From NCBI GenBank assembly GCA_002179805.1, contig NAVB01000541.1:1-28498 (forward strand): a DNA stretch of 28,498 nt. Reading direction: 5' to 3'. The notes beneath the pieces were generated by a model that saw only the letters and a list, made by a program, of their open reading frames with translations, did not search any database and was not told the origin of the DNA. Origin of the DNA: Acanthamoeba lenticulata (Eukaryota > Discosea > Longamoebia > Acanthamoebidae). Made by a program: the position numbers and the translations under genes. Below, one piece after another: positions 10,692-19,831 of this stretch (the first letter of the stretch is position 1; each line of letters starts with the position of its first letter).

Positions 10692-12776
10692 ATGTATGCG
10701 CACAACAATAACCAGAGTCATATGAACATCTGTCAAGACAGCTCCACCCCAAGCTCCCTCTCCACCTCCCCCTCGCCCGTAACTTCTGCGCTCACTTCGT
10801 CATTTGGATATACGCACCCGCCGCCTTCACCACTTCTCTCCACTCTGCCACCTTCCTCCAACTCTGCTACCTCCAGCCTGCAAAATCCTTCTCCCCTGGC
10901 CGCACCATCCACTCCCACGCTTCAGCCTGCTGCTGTTAGTCTTCAGCCAACACCTTCTGCCAAGCCCATTGGCGCCTCACCACTCTCGGCCCCTTCGACT
11001 CCTGTACACACGGTCTCGTCCAGCAGCCACAGCCCTCCCAGTTCCCTGCAAGTAGCTGCTGCGGAGCAAGTCAGCCAGAGCAGCACTGCACCCCTTCCCA
11101 ACAACAACAACAGCAACAGCAGCTTTCTCAGCCAGCCGTCGTCAGCCGGGGGCTCACCTCTATCTGGGCTCTTTCCTCCCGGAACCGAGCTATCGCAGCC
11201 TCAGCCTCTTGACCGCTGCAACGTATTCGTGAAGTACCTGCCTCCGGACCTCAGAGATGAGGGGCTGTATGAGCTCTTCGCCGGCTGTGGCCGCATCACC
11301 AGTTGCAAGGTCATGCTCGACCACAAGACCCTCACCAGCTTGGGCTATGGGTACGCGCTTCTTGTCTAGAGTTCTTGAGGTTGTTTACGTTTACTCGGGC
11401 TTACAGCTTTCGACAGTTTCGTTCGGTTTGCTTCGCCTGAGGAAGCCCTGAGGTCCATCGAACAGATGTCAGGCCACCAAGTGGGTCACAAGACGCTCTT
11501 GTGCAAGCTCTCGAACTGCACTCCCGCGCCGGCTCAGGCTCCTTGCAACAATCTCTACGTCAAGCCACTCCTCCTCGATACCACCGAAGGTACTGCCCAA
11601 CTTCGACAGAAAACCTTGGTCGCATAGTACTCTTAATGATGATCACCGCCTTGTAGAACAACTTAAGGCGCTGTTCTCCGTCTTTGGCCGCGTTGAGGAG
11701 TGTCGCGTTATGCTTGATAAGCGAACCGGCCGAAGTCGCCAGATTGGCTTCGTTCGGTACAAACACCTTGCACTTGTTATTGCCCAGTAGCAGGCTGTCC
11801 TCATGCCGTCTTTTGGTTAGGTTCTCGATGCTCCATGAAGCCACTGCGGCGCTGAAGCGAATGAACGGCTCTCGCCTTTCTCCTGACTCCTTGCCTCTGA
11901 TTGGTACCGCTACTTTGTTGGTACACTCATGGTTTCTCTTGCTCAACAACGTCTTTTTTTTTCAACGTTAAAACAACAGTCAAGTACGCCGAGACAGACT
12001 CGCAGAAGGCCGCCCGCAAGGCGCGCAAGCTGGCCGCGCAGAGCATGTCCCCGCGCGCTGTGACGCCTCCCTTCTTCCCTATCGCCGCGCATCAGGTTTG
12101 CCTCCCTGCTTCCTCGTGCCAGCCCGTCCTGGCTAACCTTGAGGAGTGCACACAGATGGGCATGCCGGCCGCAGTCTATCCGCAGATGGCGATGCCCTAC
12201 TTTGGGTCCAACAGCATGGGCATGGGCCTCCATGGAATGCACGGCATGCCGGGCGTCGGAATGGCCGCTTACTCGGCAGGCCACGCTATGAGTCCCTACA
12301 CCGCGCACGCCGCAGCGGCGGTCTCTGGACTTTACGCTGCGCCCGTCGTCGGCCTGCACGCGCCGCTCCTGTCGCATGCGCACGGTGGCCACGCCCTGCA
12401 CGCTGCCCAGTCCGCCGCGGCCGCCGCCGCAGTCTATGGCTATCACCCCGCCGCAGCCTACGGGGCCATGGCCCACCACGCACATCACACGCAGCAGCAG
12501 ATGTACAACTTGCCCACCGACGGCGGCAACCTGTTTGTGTTCCACCTGCCGTCGGACGTCGACGACGCGAAGCTGGCGCAGCTGTTCACGCCCTTTGGCG
12601 AGGTCGAGAGCGTGAAGGTCATCAGCGACAAGGGGACGGGCGAGAGCAAGGGCTACGGCTTTGTCAAGTACTACCGCATGGCCGACGCCATGAACGCCAT
12701 CGCCTACATGAACGGCTACGCCCTCGGCTCCAAGCACCTCAAGGTTACCTTCAAGACGTCCGCCATGCGCCACTGA
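10692..12776 (+). CDS. Three-RRM RNA-binding protein, CELF/ELAV-like
   Basis: Predicted RNA-binding regulator of splicing, stability or translation, 603 residues. Exons: 10692-11350, 11417-11589, 11657-11756, 11821-11903 and 11980-12776. The open frame can be read from a TTG at 10686, but the first ATG is at 10692. The N-terminal 170 residues are Ser/Pro/Thr-rich with an Asn run. RRM1 (about 176-252) has NVFVKYLPPDL as RNP2 and GYGFVRFAS as RNP1 across the first intron. RRM2 (about 259-335) has NNLYVKPLLL and QIGFVRFSM. A linker of about 180 residues rich in Met, Ala, Gly and His follows. RRM3 (about 522-597) has NLFVFHLPSDV and SKGYGFVKYY and ends at the C-terminus. The 2+1 RRM spacing is that of CELF and ELAV proteins; I cannot choose between them. 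A 60-nt in-frame segment (12096-12155) has GT-AG ends and may be a further intron, which would give 583 residues. Confidence 0.85.
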
Positions 12777-12904
12777 CCCATTTCGCCCCTTCCAGCCTCT
12801 TCCTCCTCCCTTCCACCTCAAGCCCAATTAAAAATAAAATAAACCAAAATAAAAAGGAAATAAATTGTGAAAAAAGATATATTTTTAAATAGAAATAATA
12901 ATAA

Positions 12905-15154
12905 TTATGTCGTGCGCACGTAGCGAATGAGGTACTCGGGGTAGCACTGGCGCCGATCGTACACGATGTACTCTCTGCCGCGCCATGGTGGCCCGTCCGC
13001 GATATGTGTGAGACCTTGTGAAGCGGGGGGGGGGGGGAAGGCCAGGGCGCTGCACCTAAAGTCAAGCGCAGCCGAAGGATCCCAGGCTCGCGACTCGCCC
13101 AACACCGAATCATAGAGCTGGCCTGTTGCGGTTGTTGGTGTTGTGAGGAATCAACACCAAACTCCGAATGACATTGACGTCGACGATGCTGACAAAGACG
13201 ACTGAAGGGGCGAGGACGGGGCCCACAGGGGAAAACGCACCGTTGTCGCGGTCGGGCGGACGCCGGAGGGGCTTGTCCTTGTCGGTGGCCGCCAGCCGGA
13301 TCCACGGAGTGCCCAGCGATACGCGGCAGAGGAACATGCAGCGCTCGGCCTCGACCGTGCGCATGCACGTGCACTGGTTGCTGCCGCCCGCGTAGACCGC
13401 GCCCACTGCACCCAGCCCCGCGCGTCAGTTTCTTGCGTCTTGTGCCTCACAGCGCCGGGGCGGGGGGCCGCACCTTGGCTACAGTCCGCGGCGTGGGAGT
13501 ACTGCATTGACTTGGAGCTGTCCTCGGCAAAGTAGATGCCGCCTGCAGAGGTTCCAGTCCCGAAAGCGGTGAGCGACAATGGTCAAGAGGCCAGGGGAAC
13601 GAGTGTTGGAAGAGCGTACAGCCAAACATGCCGGCCAGGTTCGACACGCGCTGGGATCACACCACACACACGCACACTATGTGTGAGGAATTTGAAGCAT
13701 GACGTTCATGGGCGGGACCAGCGTTCTACCTCGTCGAAACCAGACTCGATGATCTTGTCCACGATCCCATGCGACAACCCGTGGAAGAGCTGCACACCGG
13801 CCCGAGCGTGTGTTTGAGATGGGGCGCAAGCGCGCAAAGACGCGAGACGGGCGGAGGGCGGAGACGCACGTAGTACTCGTTGGCCTCGGGGTCGAGCGGG
13901 CGGCCGGTCTTGACGCCCTCGATAGGCTCCGGCCGGTCGTTGTTGGCACGCTTGACCTCCTCCCGCCGCAGAAAATAGTGGCCTTTTCTCGTCCCGTCGG
14001 TGTGTCAGCTCGCGTGTCGAAACGAGACGGCCGCGCGGCGCGTCGTGGGCGGCCCACGTACCCCAGAGGTGCGGGTGCTGGAGCCGCTCGAGCGAGACGA
14101 TGCGGACGGACCGGAAGCCAAAGCGCGACCTGTGGAGCTCGCTGATGGTGTTCTGGAGCATCCGCTGGATCATGCTCCACTCCTCATCGCCCGGCTGCAG
14201 CCGCACGCGCTGCGGCTTGTTCAGCGGCGTCATCCTGGTGCGTGCGTGTGTGTGTGGCGTGTCGAAGAGAACATCAGTGGGTCGGGACACGCCCAATCGC
14301 TCGCGCGCGTAAGGTGGCGGCGGGCAGCGCACCACTTGGACGGGAACTGAATGTCGAGCGTGAACACGCGCGTCTCTGCCCCCCCCCCCAACCCCGACAT
14401 CACCGCCACCATCGCCACATCATATCGTCAGGGCGCGTCCTCCATGAAGGACAGGGCCCCGAGCCTTGTGTGGAGGAAAAGCGTGTACCGAGCTTGAGCT
14501 TCTTACTCTCGATCGTCTCCTGCAGCCACAAAAATTAATTATAACAAAATAGAAATATATTAAAACATAAAAAATTAATATTAAATGAAAGCGACAGGAG
14601 GCGCACGAACGTCGGGTTTGCTGTCAAAGAGGGAGGCGTGGCTGCGCTTGGCTCCCGCGAATGACGACGCGCTGCTGCTGGAGGTGGTCGTCGTAGTCGT
14701 GGCGGTAGTGGTTGCCACCGTCATTGTTCCCGCGTGGTTGGGCGACGACGAAGAAGAAGTGGTCGCCGCAGAGGCGGAGGGCCGCGGCGCGGCCGGCTTC
14801 TTAATAAGGGCTGGACTGGGTTGCTGCTCCACTTTGTCATCTAATCGACCACAGACAGCAAAATCGTTAGTCGGGCTCGCGGATTGTAAAGAATGGGAAC
14901 GACGAACCTACGATGCGGCCCCATTGGCGGCCGATCATGATCCACGTGATCTTGTGACCGTTTCGTGCCATCCGCGCCCAGTTGGTCTTGGTATTGGGGT
15001 TCTGCTGCATGAAGTTGTACCCGCTCACCATGCACGACGAGCAGCCGTTTCGGGCTTTGGTGATGCGAAGCTTTGTCGTACCATCGCCCAATGTGACCTC
15101 GTCATCCCCCGCGTGAATCGCCCAGTGGACCAGCAGTGCGTCGCTCTCGTCCAT
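12905..15154 (-). CDS. Poly(ADP-ribose) polymerase (PARP) with H-Y-E triad
   Basis: Predicted NAD+-dependent ADP-ribosyltransferase of 432 residues. I assign twelve exons: 15154-14908, 14840-14611, 14519-14489, 14375-14333, 14234-14062, 13982-13870, 13789-13730, 13650-13620, 13542-13474, 13405-13241, 13122-13056 and 12974-12905. The catalytic domain occupies the C-terminal 250 residues. H282 is in NEYYLFHGLSHG, Y313 in GMFGCGIYFAEDSSKS and E411 in REYIVYD. An H-Y-E triad is typical of polymer-forming PARPs rather than mono-transferases. GMFG.GIYFAE and the end CYPEYLIRY recall tankyrase-type domains. Residues 1-82 form a module I do not recognise (CSSC, then KTNWARMARNGHKITW). A Ser/Thr/Ala-rich linker follows. 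No ankyrin, BRCT, WGR or PARP zinc finger is visible. The gene is convergent with the RRM gene and divergent from the nucleotidyltransferase gene. Confidence 0.87.
13025..13037. repeat. 13-base G run in the last PARP intron
   Basis: Thirteen guanines on the plus strand (cytosines in the transcript) lie within the intron 13055-12975. It is a likely variable homopolymer and is not coding. Confidence 0.85.
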
Positions 15155-15299
15155 CTTGTTTTGTCTCTTGACGGTCTTCGCTGTTGTTGTGTCTCGTTTT
15201 CAGGCGTTCTTGGAATTGAAAAAGATAATTTTCAGCACAAAAACAAACAAAAACCAAAAAAAAAAAAAAAACAAACAATAGCGAACTGGAGGTAACAAG

Positions 15300-16385
15300 A
15301 TGGAAAGCACTGGCCTGACGGTGGAAGGACTTATCCAAGTGCTGGGCTTGAATCCAAACGATGTTCTCAACGTCTACCTCTACGGGTCGCGCCTCTGGGG
15401 TGCGCCAGCTCCTCCTCCTCCCCCCCCCCTGAAAAGCTTTGGTCACTTGGGTGGTCGCCTGCACAGAGCTACCCACCAACGTTGCTCACCACACACCCGG
15501 TTTGGTGCGTTCGCGCTGACAGGCACCGCAGGGCCCGACGCCGACTACGACTTTGTGGTGGTCATGCGACCCGAGTGGATCCCGACCTCACCTGACCCGC
15601 TGCACTCGGTGCCAGGTCCGTAAGAAACGACGACTCCCGCTCTCTCTCTCTCTCTCTCTCTCTCGAGAGGCGCTTGCAAACCTGACCGGACGAACGTGCA
15701 GGAATCGACGCGCTGGTTTACAACCAGCTTGTGTTCGAGGAGGGCCTGCGGGACCACGTCCTCTACCTCTTGCTGTGCTTCTGCCTGCCGCCGGCCTTTG
15801 TCTGGCTCGAGCGCCGCCCCTTTGAGCTGCGCGTGTCGTTGCCTCAGCTCCGGTCGGCCGTGTCGGCCGAGGCCTCGCGCACATGGGTCAAGGCCCGCAA
15901 GAAGTGGACCGTCGAGTCCAACCCAGCGCTGTCCAAGAAGGACATCCTCCACGCCATCCGCGACCTGCTCCTCGGTGCGCCGGCCTCCCTGCCATGCGCG
16001 CACGCACAAGCTGCTGACTGTCATGGCCACAGGCGCCGAGCTGGCCGAGACGGGCACGATCACCCGCTTTGATGTGGCCAACGACATCGCCCGGGAGATG
16101 CGCGAGGAGACTTCGACCTCGTGGGACCACTACAAGGCCAAGTACCAACCGATTTACAACCGAGTAGGATCCTCCCTCGAGTCACTTTCTCTTTTCTCTT
16201 CTCTTCTCTTTTACTTCGCCGCCTGATGTGTCCTGTGGGCACAGGCAGCGTCGAGGCTCAAGCAAGCAGCGCCCAAGGCGGCCGGCGTGGAGCCACGCCG
16301 AACGTTTCTACTCAACCCCACCACGCCAGAGCAGCAACAAGCCATCCTCGATAGGCTGCAGAGCCGAGAGGCCTCATCGTCATGA
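15300..16385 (+). CDS. Nucleotidyltransferase-fold protein, unknown substrate
   Basis: Predicted protein of 245 residues in five exons: 15300-15399, 15523-15615, 15702-15974, 16033-16163 and 16245-16385. The first intron splits the nucleotidyltransferase signature. After splicing it reads VYLYGSRLWGTAGPDADYDFVVV, that is GS(R)xxG followed by D-x-D, the metal-binding pattern of the polymerase-beta superfamily. The C-terminal 120 residues look helical. They contain KKWTVESNPALSKKDILHAIR, which I vaguely associate with uncharacterised eukaryotic nucleotidyltransferases. The substrate (nucleotide, RNA or protein) cannot be told. The start ATG lies after an A-rich leader, 145 bases from the divergent PARP start. 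The stop overlaps an ATG that I do not believe starts the next gene. Confidence 0.75.
15640..15664. repeat. (CT)n microsatellite in an intron
   Basis: About 12 CT units fill the middle of the second intron (15616-15701) of the nucleotidyltransferase gene. It may act as a polypyrimidine tract, although it ends well before the acceptor. Confidence 0.85.
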
Positions 16386-16483
16386 GCTTTGTGTGGTTTG
16401 AAATAAAAAATAAAATTAAATTAAAAAGAAATAAAAACTCACCAAATGAACCAAAAAAACAAAAGTGGTTTGTGTCTGAAAAG

Positions 16484-17369
16484 ATGGAAGGAGAAGAGAA
16501 GGAGCACAACGGAACCATGACTGCGCCGGCAGCGAGCGTGGCCAAGTGGACGGGCTTTTATGAGGTGGGCTTCTCGCCTTGGGACTCGGGTCGGCCGGCC
16601 TCACAGCTCGTGTCCTTCCTACGCGACCACCCCGCGGGGCAGAGCTTGCTGGCTGCCCACGCGGAGGTCCTCGAGATTGGGTGCGGCACAGCCGCTTCGT
16701 GCGTGTGGCTGGCGCAGCAGGGGCTGGCAGTCGTGGGCGTCGACCTCGTCGCCGAGCCGCTGGCCATTGCCGCCCAGGCCGCTGCCAAGGCGGGCGTGGA
16801 CCACCGCTGCGTCTTCCTCAAGAGCGACGTCATGACCCTGCCAGACGGTTTCTGCTATGCGGTGGCTCGCCGTATGGCGAAAGCGGCCAGCAAGGATGAT
16901 GAGCAAGACAAGGACAAAAATCATGAAGAGGTGGGCGGGTTTGACATGGTCTATGATTGCCAGTGCTTCCACGTCCTGCGCAAGGAGATTGGCGAACGAC
17001 CGGTGGTTGATCAGCTTGCACGGCTCGTGCGGCCTGGCGGTGCGGTGACAAACCCTTGTTTCACAACATTGTCCTTACCCCTCTCTCCGCAACCTCAGGC
17101 ATCTTCTTCACGCTGGTGGGCAACTGCAACGAGGAGATGGTTGGGCCGGAGCGACTGACTAGGGAGGAGCTCGTCACCGCCTTTGCCGATGCCTTTGAGG
17201 TGGTTGACATCACCGAGACGAGGTGCGCTCCACCAACGTGGACGGAGAAGCGTAGTTTGTGGCTCATTAGAATGTGCTTGCTTTTGGGGTCAGATTCGAC
17301 ATGACACCGCACTACGAACGCCTGCCAAGGCCGCCCCTTGCCTGGTGTGGCGTCTTCAGGCGCAAGTAG
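16484..17369 (+). CDS. Class I SAM-dependent methyltransferase (thiol/thiopurine methyltransferase-like)
   Basis: Predicted small-molecule methyltransferase of 251 residues in three exons: 16484-17039, 17099-17222 and 17294-17369. Motif I is VLEIGCGTAASCVWLAQQG, and the acidic end of strand 2 is VVGVDLVAEPL. Motif IV is FDMVYDCQCFHVL and motif VI LVRPGGIFFTLVGN, which spans intron 1. The N-terminal GFYEVGFSPWDSGRPASQL resembles the start of TPMT and plant HOL thiol methyltransferases (W...PWD.G.P). A charged Lys/Asp insert sits between motifs II and IV. The frame is open back to an ATG at 16382, but that ATG overlaps the preceding stop and the extra residues come from an A-rich untranslated stretch. 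I therefore choose 16484. The C-terminus reads FDMTPHYERLPRPPLAW. The acceptor molecule is unknown. Confidence 0.82.
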
Positions 17370-17852
17370 CAAACAAGGATTCAACCACCACAATTTTAAT
17401 ATTAAGTGAACTGTTTATTCCTGCCCGCGCCCACAAGTGGTGTGCATTGGTTTGGTGGTCAAAAAGCCTTGGCAAGGAGAGGAACAGCACTTATCACCAC
17501 CCGAGTAGCAAGTAGCGAAAAGGTTCACAGTCTACATCTCTGAAAGAGGTGGCCTGCTCGTTCCTCTATTCCGAGGAGCTGAGCGGTTCCAAACAATCCA
17601 ACGACAACACATATCTTCCGGTCTGCAACAGTTGATCTTCCAGCAGCTCCTGGGAAGATGAAAGGTCCAGCACATCGCTTGATCATATATATCCCTCCCT
17701 ACTGGCCTGGTTGCTTGCCATAGCACGGTGCACTGTGCCACATGCTCTTTCCTTGCTCACCTCCCCTTTGGTTCCGCATTTCATCTCGTCCTCCTTCGTG
17801 GGGTTTGTCTAATGATAAAAATATTGCATCTGGCGTTATCGTTGGAGTGGTC
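17370..17852. other. Intergenic region between the methyltransferase and U6
   Basis: No protein-coding gene is evident. A TATA-like TATATAT (about 17684-17693), several short hairpins and T runs on the minus strand suggest a further RNA gene, listed separately. The rest shows nothing I can name. Confidence 0.4.
17462..17662 (-). ncRNA. Possible structured Pol III-type RNA
   Basis: On the minus strand a TATATAT box at 17693-17684 is followed, about 25 bases on, by a sequence with three compact hairpins. They are ATCTTCC/GGAAGAT (about 17658-17634), CCTC-GGAATA-GAGG (about 17576-17563) and CTCT-TTC-AGAG. T runs that could end Pol III transcripts occur at about 17520 and 17463. The stretch GAACCG, a GGAA-containing loop, then GAGCAGG loosely recalls helix 8 of SRP RNA, but no Alu domain is recognisable. 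This is inference only. The ends are guesses. Confidence 0.2.
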
Positions 17853-17905
17853 AAAAGAAAGGGTTGTATCTTCTCGATTTTGCGTGTCATCCTTGCGCAG
17901 GGGCC

Positions 17906-17937
<32 letters not shown>

Positions 17938-17965
17938 ACAAATGGAGCCTCCCTTTCAGGAGGTC
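17853..17965 (-). ncRNA. U6: U6 spliceosomal snRNA
   Basis: The minus strand carries the conserved U6 core: AAAATTGGAACGATACAGAG, then AAGATTAGCATGGCCCCTGC, then GCAAGGATGACACGCAAA, nearly identical to human U6. It includes the ACAGAGA box that pairs with the 5' splice site and the catalytic AGC. A 5' stem-loop (CCTCC-TGAAA-GGGAGG) precedes the core. The sequence ends in CCCTTTCTTTT, fitting Pol III termination. The 5' end is set to the base of the stem-loop and could differ by a few bases. I see no TATA box at the expected distance upstream. It is transcribed away from the 5S gene. Confidence 0.93.
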
Positions 17966-18178
17966 CACCCAGCTCCTCCTTTGTCAGCTGCTTTGTTCTA
18001 CACGGCTCATGGTGGTTTGCTGGGTTGTGGGATTGACGCATGAAATTGTTCTTCTCTTTTTTTTGCACTAAGTTCGCTAGAAAAGCACTTGGTCCAAGAT
18101 TGATGTTTTTTTCGGTTGTAACGCTGGATAAATACAGAGCTGTGCACCAACACACGAATTAGACAATCATTGGTTGTT

Positions 18179-18297
18179 GGATACGGCCATACTGCGCAGA
18201 AAGCACCGCTTCCCATCCGAACAGCGAAGTTAAGCTGCGCCAGGCGGTGTTAGTACTGGGGTGGGCGACCACCCGGGAATCCACCGTGTCGTATCCT
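18179..18297 (+). rRNA. 5S: 5S ribosomal RNA
   Basis: The 119-nt sequence starts GGATACGGCC and ends GTCGTATCCT, which pair as helix I. It contains the conserved CCGATCC-like loop (CCCATCCGAACAGCGAAG), the internal control region (GTTAAGC, then GGTGTTAGTACTGGGGTGGG) and loop E features. From memory it matches the published Acanthamoeba castellanii 5S RNA except perhaps near the 3' stem. A T6 run at about 18309 should end Pol III transcription. It is a single copy in this window, next to U6. Confidence 0.96.
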
Positions 18298-18308
18298 CCT
18301 CCTCTTCT

Positions 18309-18314
18309 TTTTTG
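18309..18314 (+). terminator. Pol III terminator of the 5S gene
   Basis: A run of six T residues about a dozen bases after the mature 5S end fits the simple Pol III termination signal. Confidence 0.6.
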
Positions 18315-18439
18315 TTTCTTCCTTTAACTCTGAACTTCTCTTTCTTTGCCTTTTATCTCCCCTGTGGATGGATACACGTCCTGGGAAACAGCGTGGCGTA
18401 GTCTTAAGACGAGCGGAAGCTTCAAAATATATGTTACAT

Positions 18440-19591
18440 TCAATCTCTCTGACTGCTTTGGTGTGCAGGTTGTTCGCACAACTGGGCCATCTCGCTGAAC
18501 ACGCCCGCCCACGACCGGGCGCCCTTGCGATGGATACGCTCGTAAGTGGCGTCGTGGGCCAGGAGGAACGCGTGTAGCCTCTCCAGGTGCCAGAACGGCA
18601 CGCGGGGGAACAGGTGGTGCACGAGGTGATACCGCTCTCCGTGCATGCCAAAGAGGAAGCGCGAGACCAGGGTCATGGGGCGGTTGCGCGACATGTGGAT
18701 GTCCGTCTTCGGGCCCACCTCGAGTAGCGGGTAGTGCTCCATGAGCTCGTTGATGGAGCCCACCCAATTGGCCGTTGTCGCCATCGGCACGATCCAGTAC
18801 GCGCAGAGGTGCGTGGCGAACGAGACGAGCCCGAACTGGTACCAGCCCGCACAGAGGACGAAGAGATAGAAGACGATCCTGCTCGCCCTCTCGCTCGAGG
18901 CCTCGGCACAGTTGGCCATGCGGTGGACGAAGAGATAGCGCAGGTAGGAGAGCGTCGAGCTCGGCGTGAACAGGCTGCGCACGTAGCGCTCGAGGTTGGC
19001 CTTTGACAGACGGCCCTCGCCGTAGATGCCCGCGTGAATGAGGTCGCGGTAGTCGGGGTCCTTGTCAGGGTGGCCCAGGTGCGGATGGTGCTCGACGACA
19101 TGGCTCTGCTTGTAGCCCGTCCACGACTGGAGGATAAGCCACCCGCTGGGCACGGTGCCCAAGAACCAGTTGAGCAATGGGCTCTTTGCCAGGCAGCAGT
19201 GGGAAGACTCGTGCAGCAGCGTGGCCAGAGCACGCATTCTGCTTCCCACCACACCAACACACGCCAAGTACGTAAGGACCGACGCCACCAGCAAGAGCAT
19301 TGCTTTCCCCCAGCCCACGCCGCCCCACCACGCTTCTCCCAGGGCGTACCACGAGAGCGCGTGCATCAAGACGGACGAGTAGATCGCCGCGCCGATGATG
19401 CACCAGTCCTCTACGACGGCGAGTAGTCCGTGGTAGTTGTCTGTCATGCTGGTCAGGCGCTGCGCCTCAGCTTTCACCTCGACTGAGAATGGGTGCCTCC
19501 GGTAGGGGCGTCGGAAAGGTTCAGCTGGCTTCCTGCAACTCTTGGCCTCCTGTGTCGTCAACCGTCGTAGTTGGTTCGTCTCCCCTTCCAT
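18440..19591 (-). CDS. Membrane fatty-acid desaturase-like protein, intronless
   Basis: Predicted integral membrane di-iron enzyme of 383 residues that would introduce a double bond (or hydroxyl) into an acyl chain. Three histidine boxes are present: HESSH (127-131), HVVEHH (164-169) and HLVHH (322-326). Hydrophobic segments occur around 55-80, 95-116, 135-157 and 235-265. The acidic/basic N-terminus has no cytochrome b5 domain. HMSRNRPMTLVSRFLFGMHG before the third box is conserved-looking. It is one uninterrupted exon, unlike every other sizeable gene in the window. Substrate and regiospecificity cannot be read from the sequence. It is divergent from the small membrane protein gene at 19832. 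Confidence 0.85.
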   Translation of the reverse strand: MEGETNQLRRLTTQEAKSCRKPAEPFRRPYRRHPFSVEVKAEAQRLTSMTDNYHGLLAVVEDWCIIGAAIYSSVLMHALSWYALGEAWWGGVGWGKAMLLLVASVLTYLACVGVVGSRMRALATLLHESSHCCLAKSPLLNWFLGTVPSGWLILQSWTGYKQSHVVEHHPHLGHPDKDPDYRDLIHAGIYGEGRLSKANLERYVRSLFTPSSTLSYLRYLFVHRMANCAEASSERASRIVFYLFVLCAGWYQFGLVSFATHLCAYWIVPMATTANWVGSINELMEHYPLLEVGPKTDIHMSRNRPMTLVSRFLFGMHGERYHLVHHLFPRVPFWHLERLHAFLLAHDATYERIHRKGARSWAGVFSEMAQLCEQPAHQSSQRD

Positions 19592-19831
19592 TGGTCTCGT
19601 CTACCTCCTGCCTACCGACTGATCAGTTTTGAAGACAATGTGTGTGCGTGTGAGTCTGCTGTCTAGCCTTATGATAAGGCGCCGACAAGAGGAGACCCGA
19701 AAGTTCTTCTTCTGCCCCGACAAGAGCGGCCAACGACCAACGAAAAAAGAAGAAAAAATGTTACTCTTCTCTTTCCAAGCGCCGGAAGGTGAAGAAAATG
19801 GTGGAGAAAATGGCATTTTGGCGGACGCACC

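Noticed and set aside
11943..12827. Open frame of 294 codons on the minus strand
   Set aside because: It is antisense to the last RRM exon, which has clear RNP motifs. The antisense product matches nothing.
16382..16483. Start of the methyltransferase at the ATG overlapping the nucleotidyltransferase stop
   Set aside because: An ATGA overlap is a bacterial habit. The 34 extra residues (Lys/Asn-rich) come from an A-rich stretch typical of untranslated DNA here.
17532..17741. 69-codon open frame on the minus strand next to U6
   Set aside because: The protein is not recognisable and the region looks more like structured RNA or spacer.
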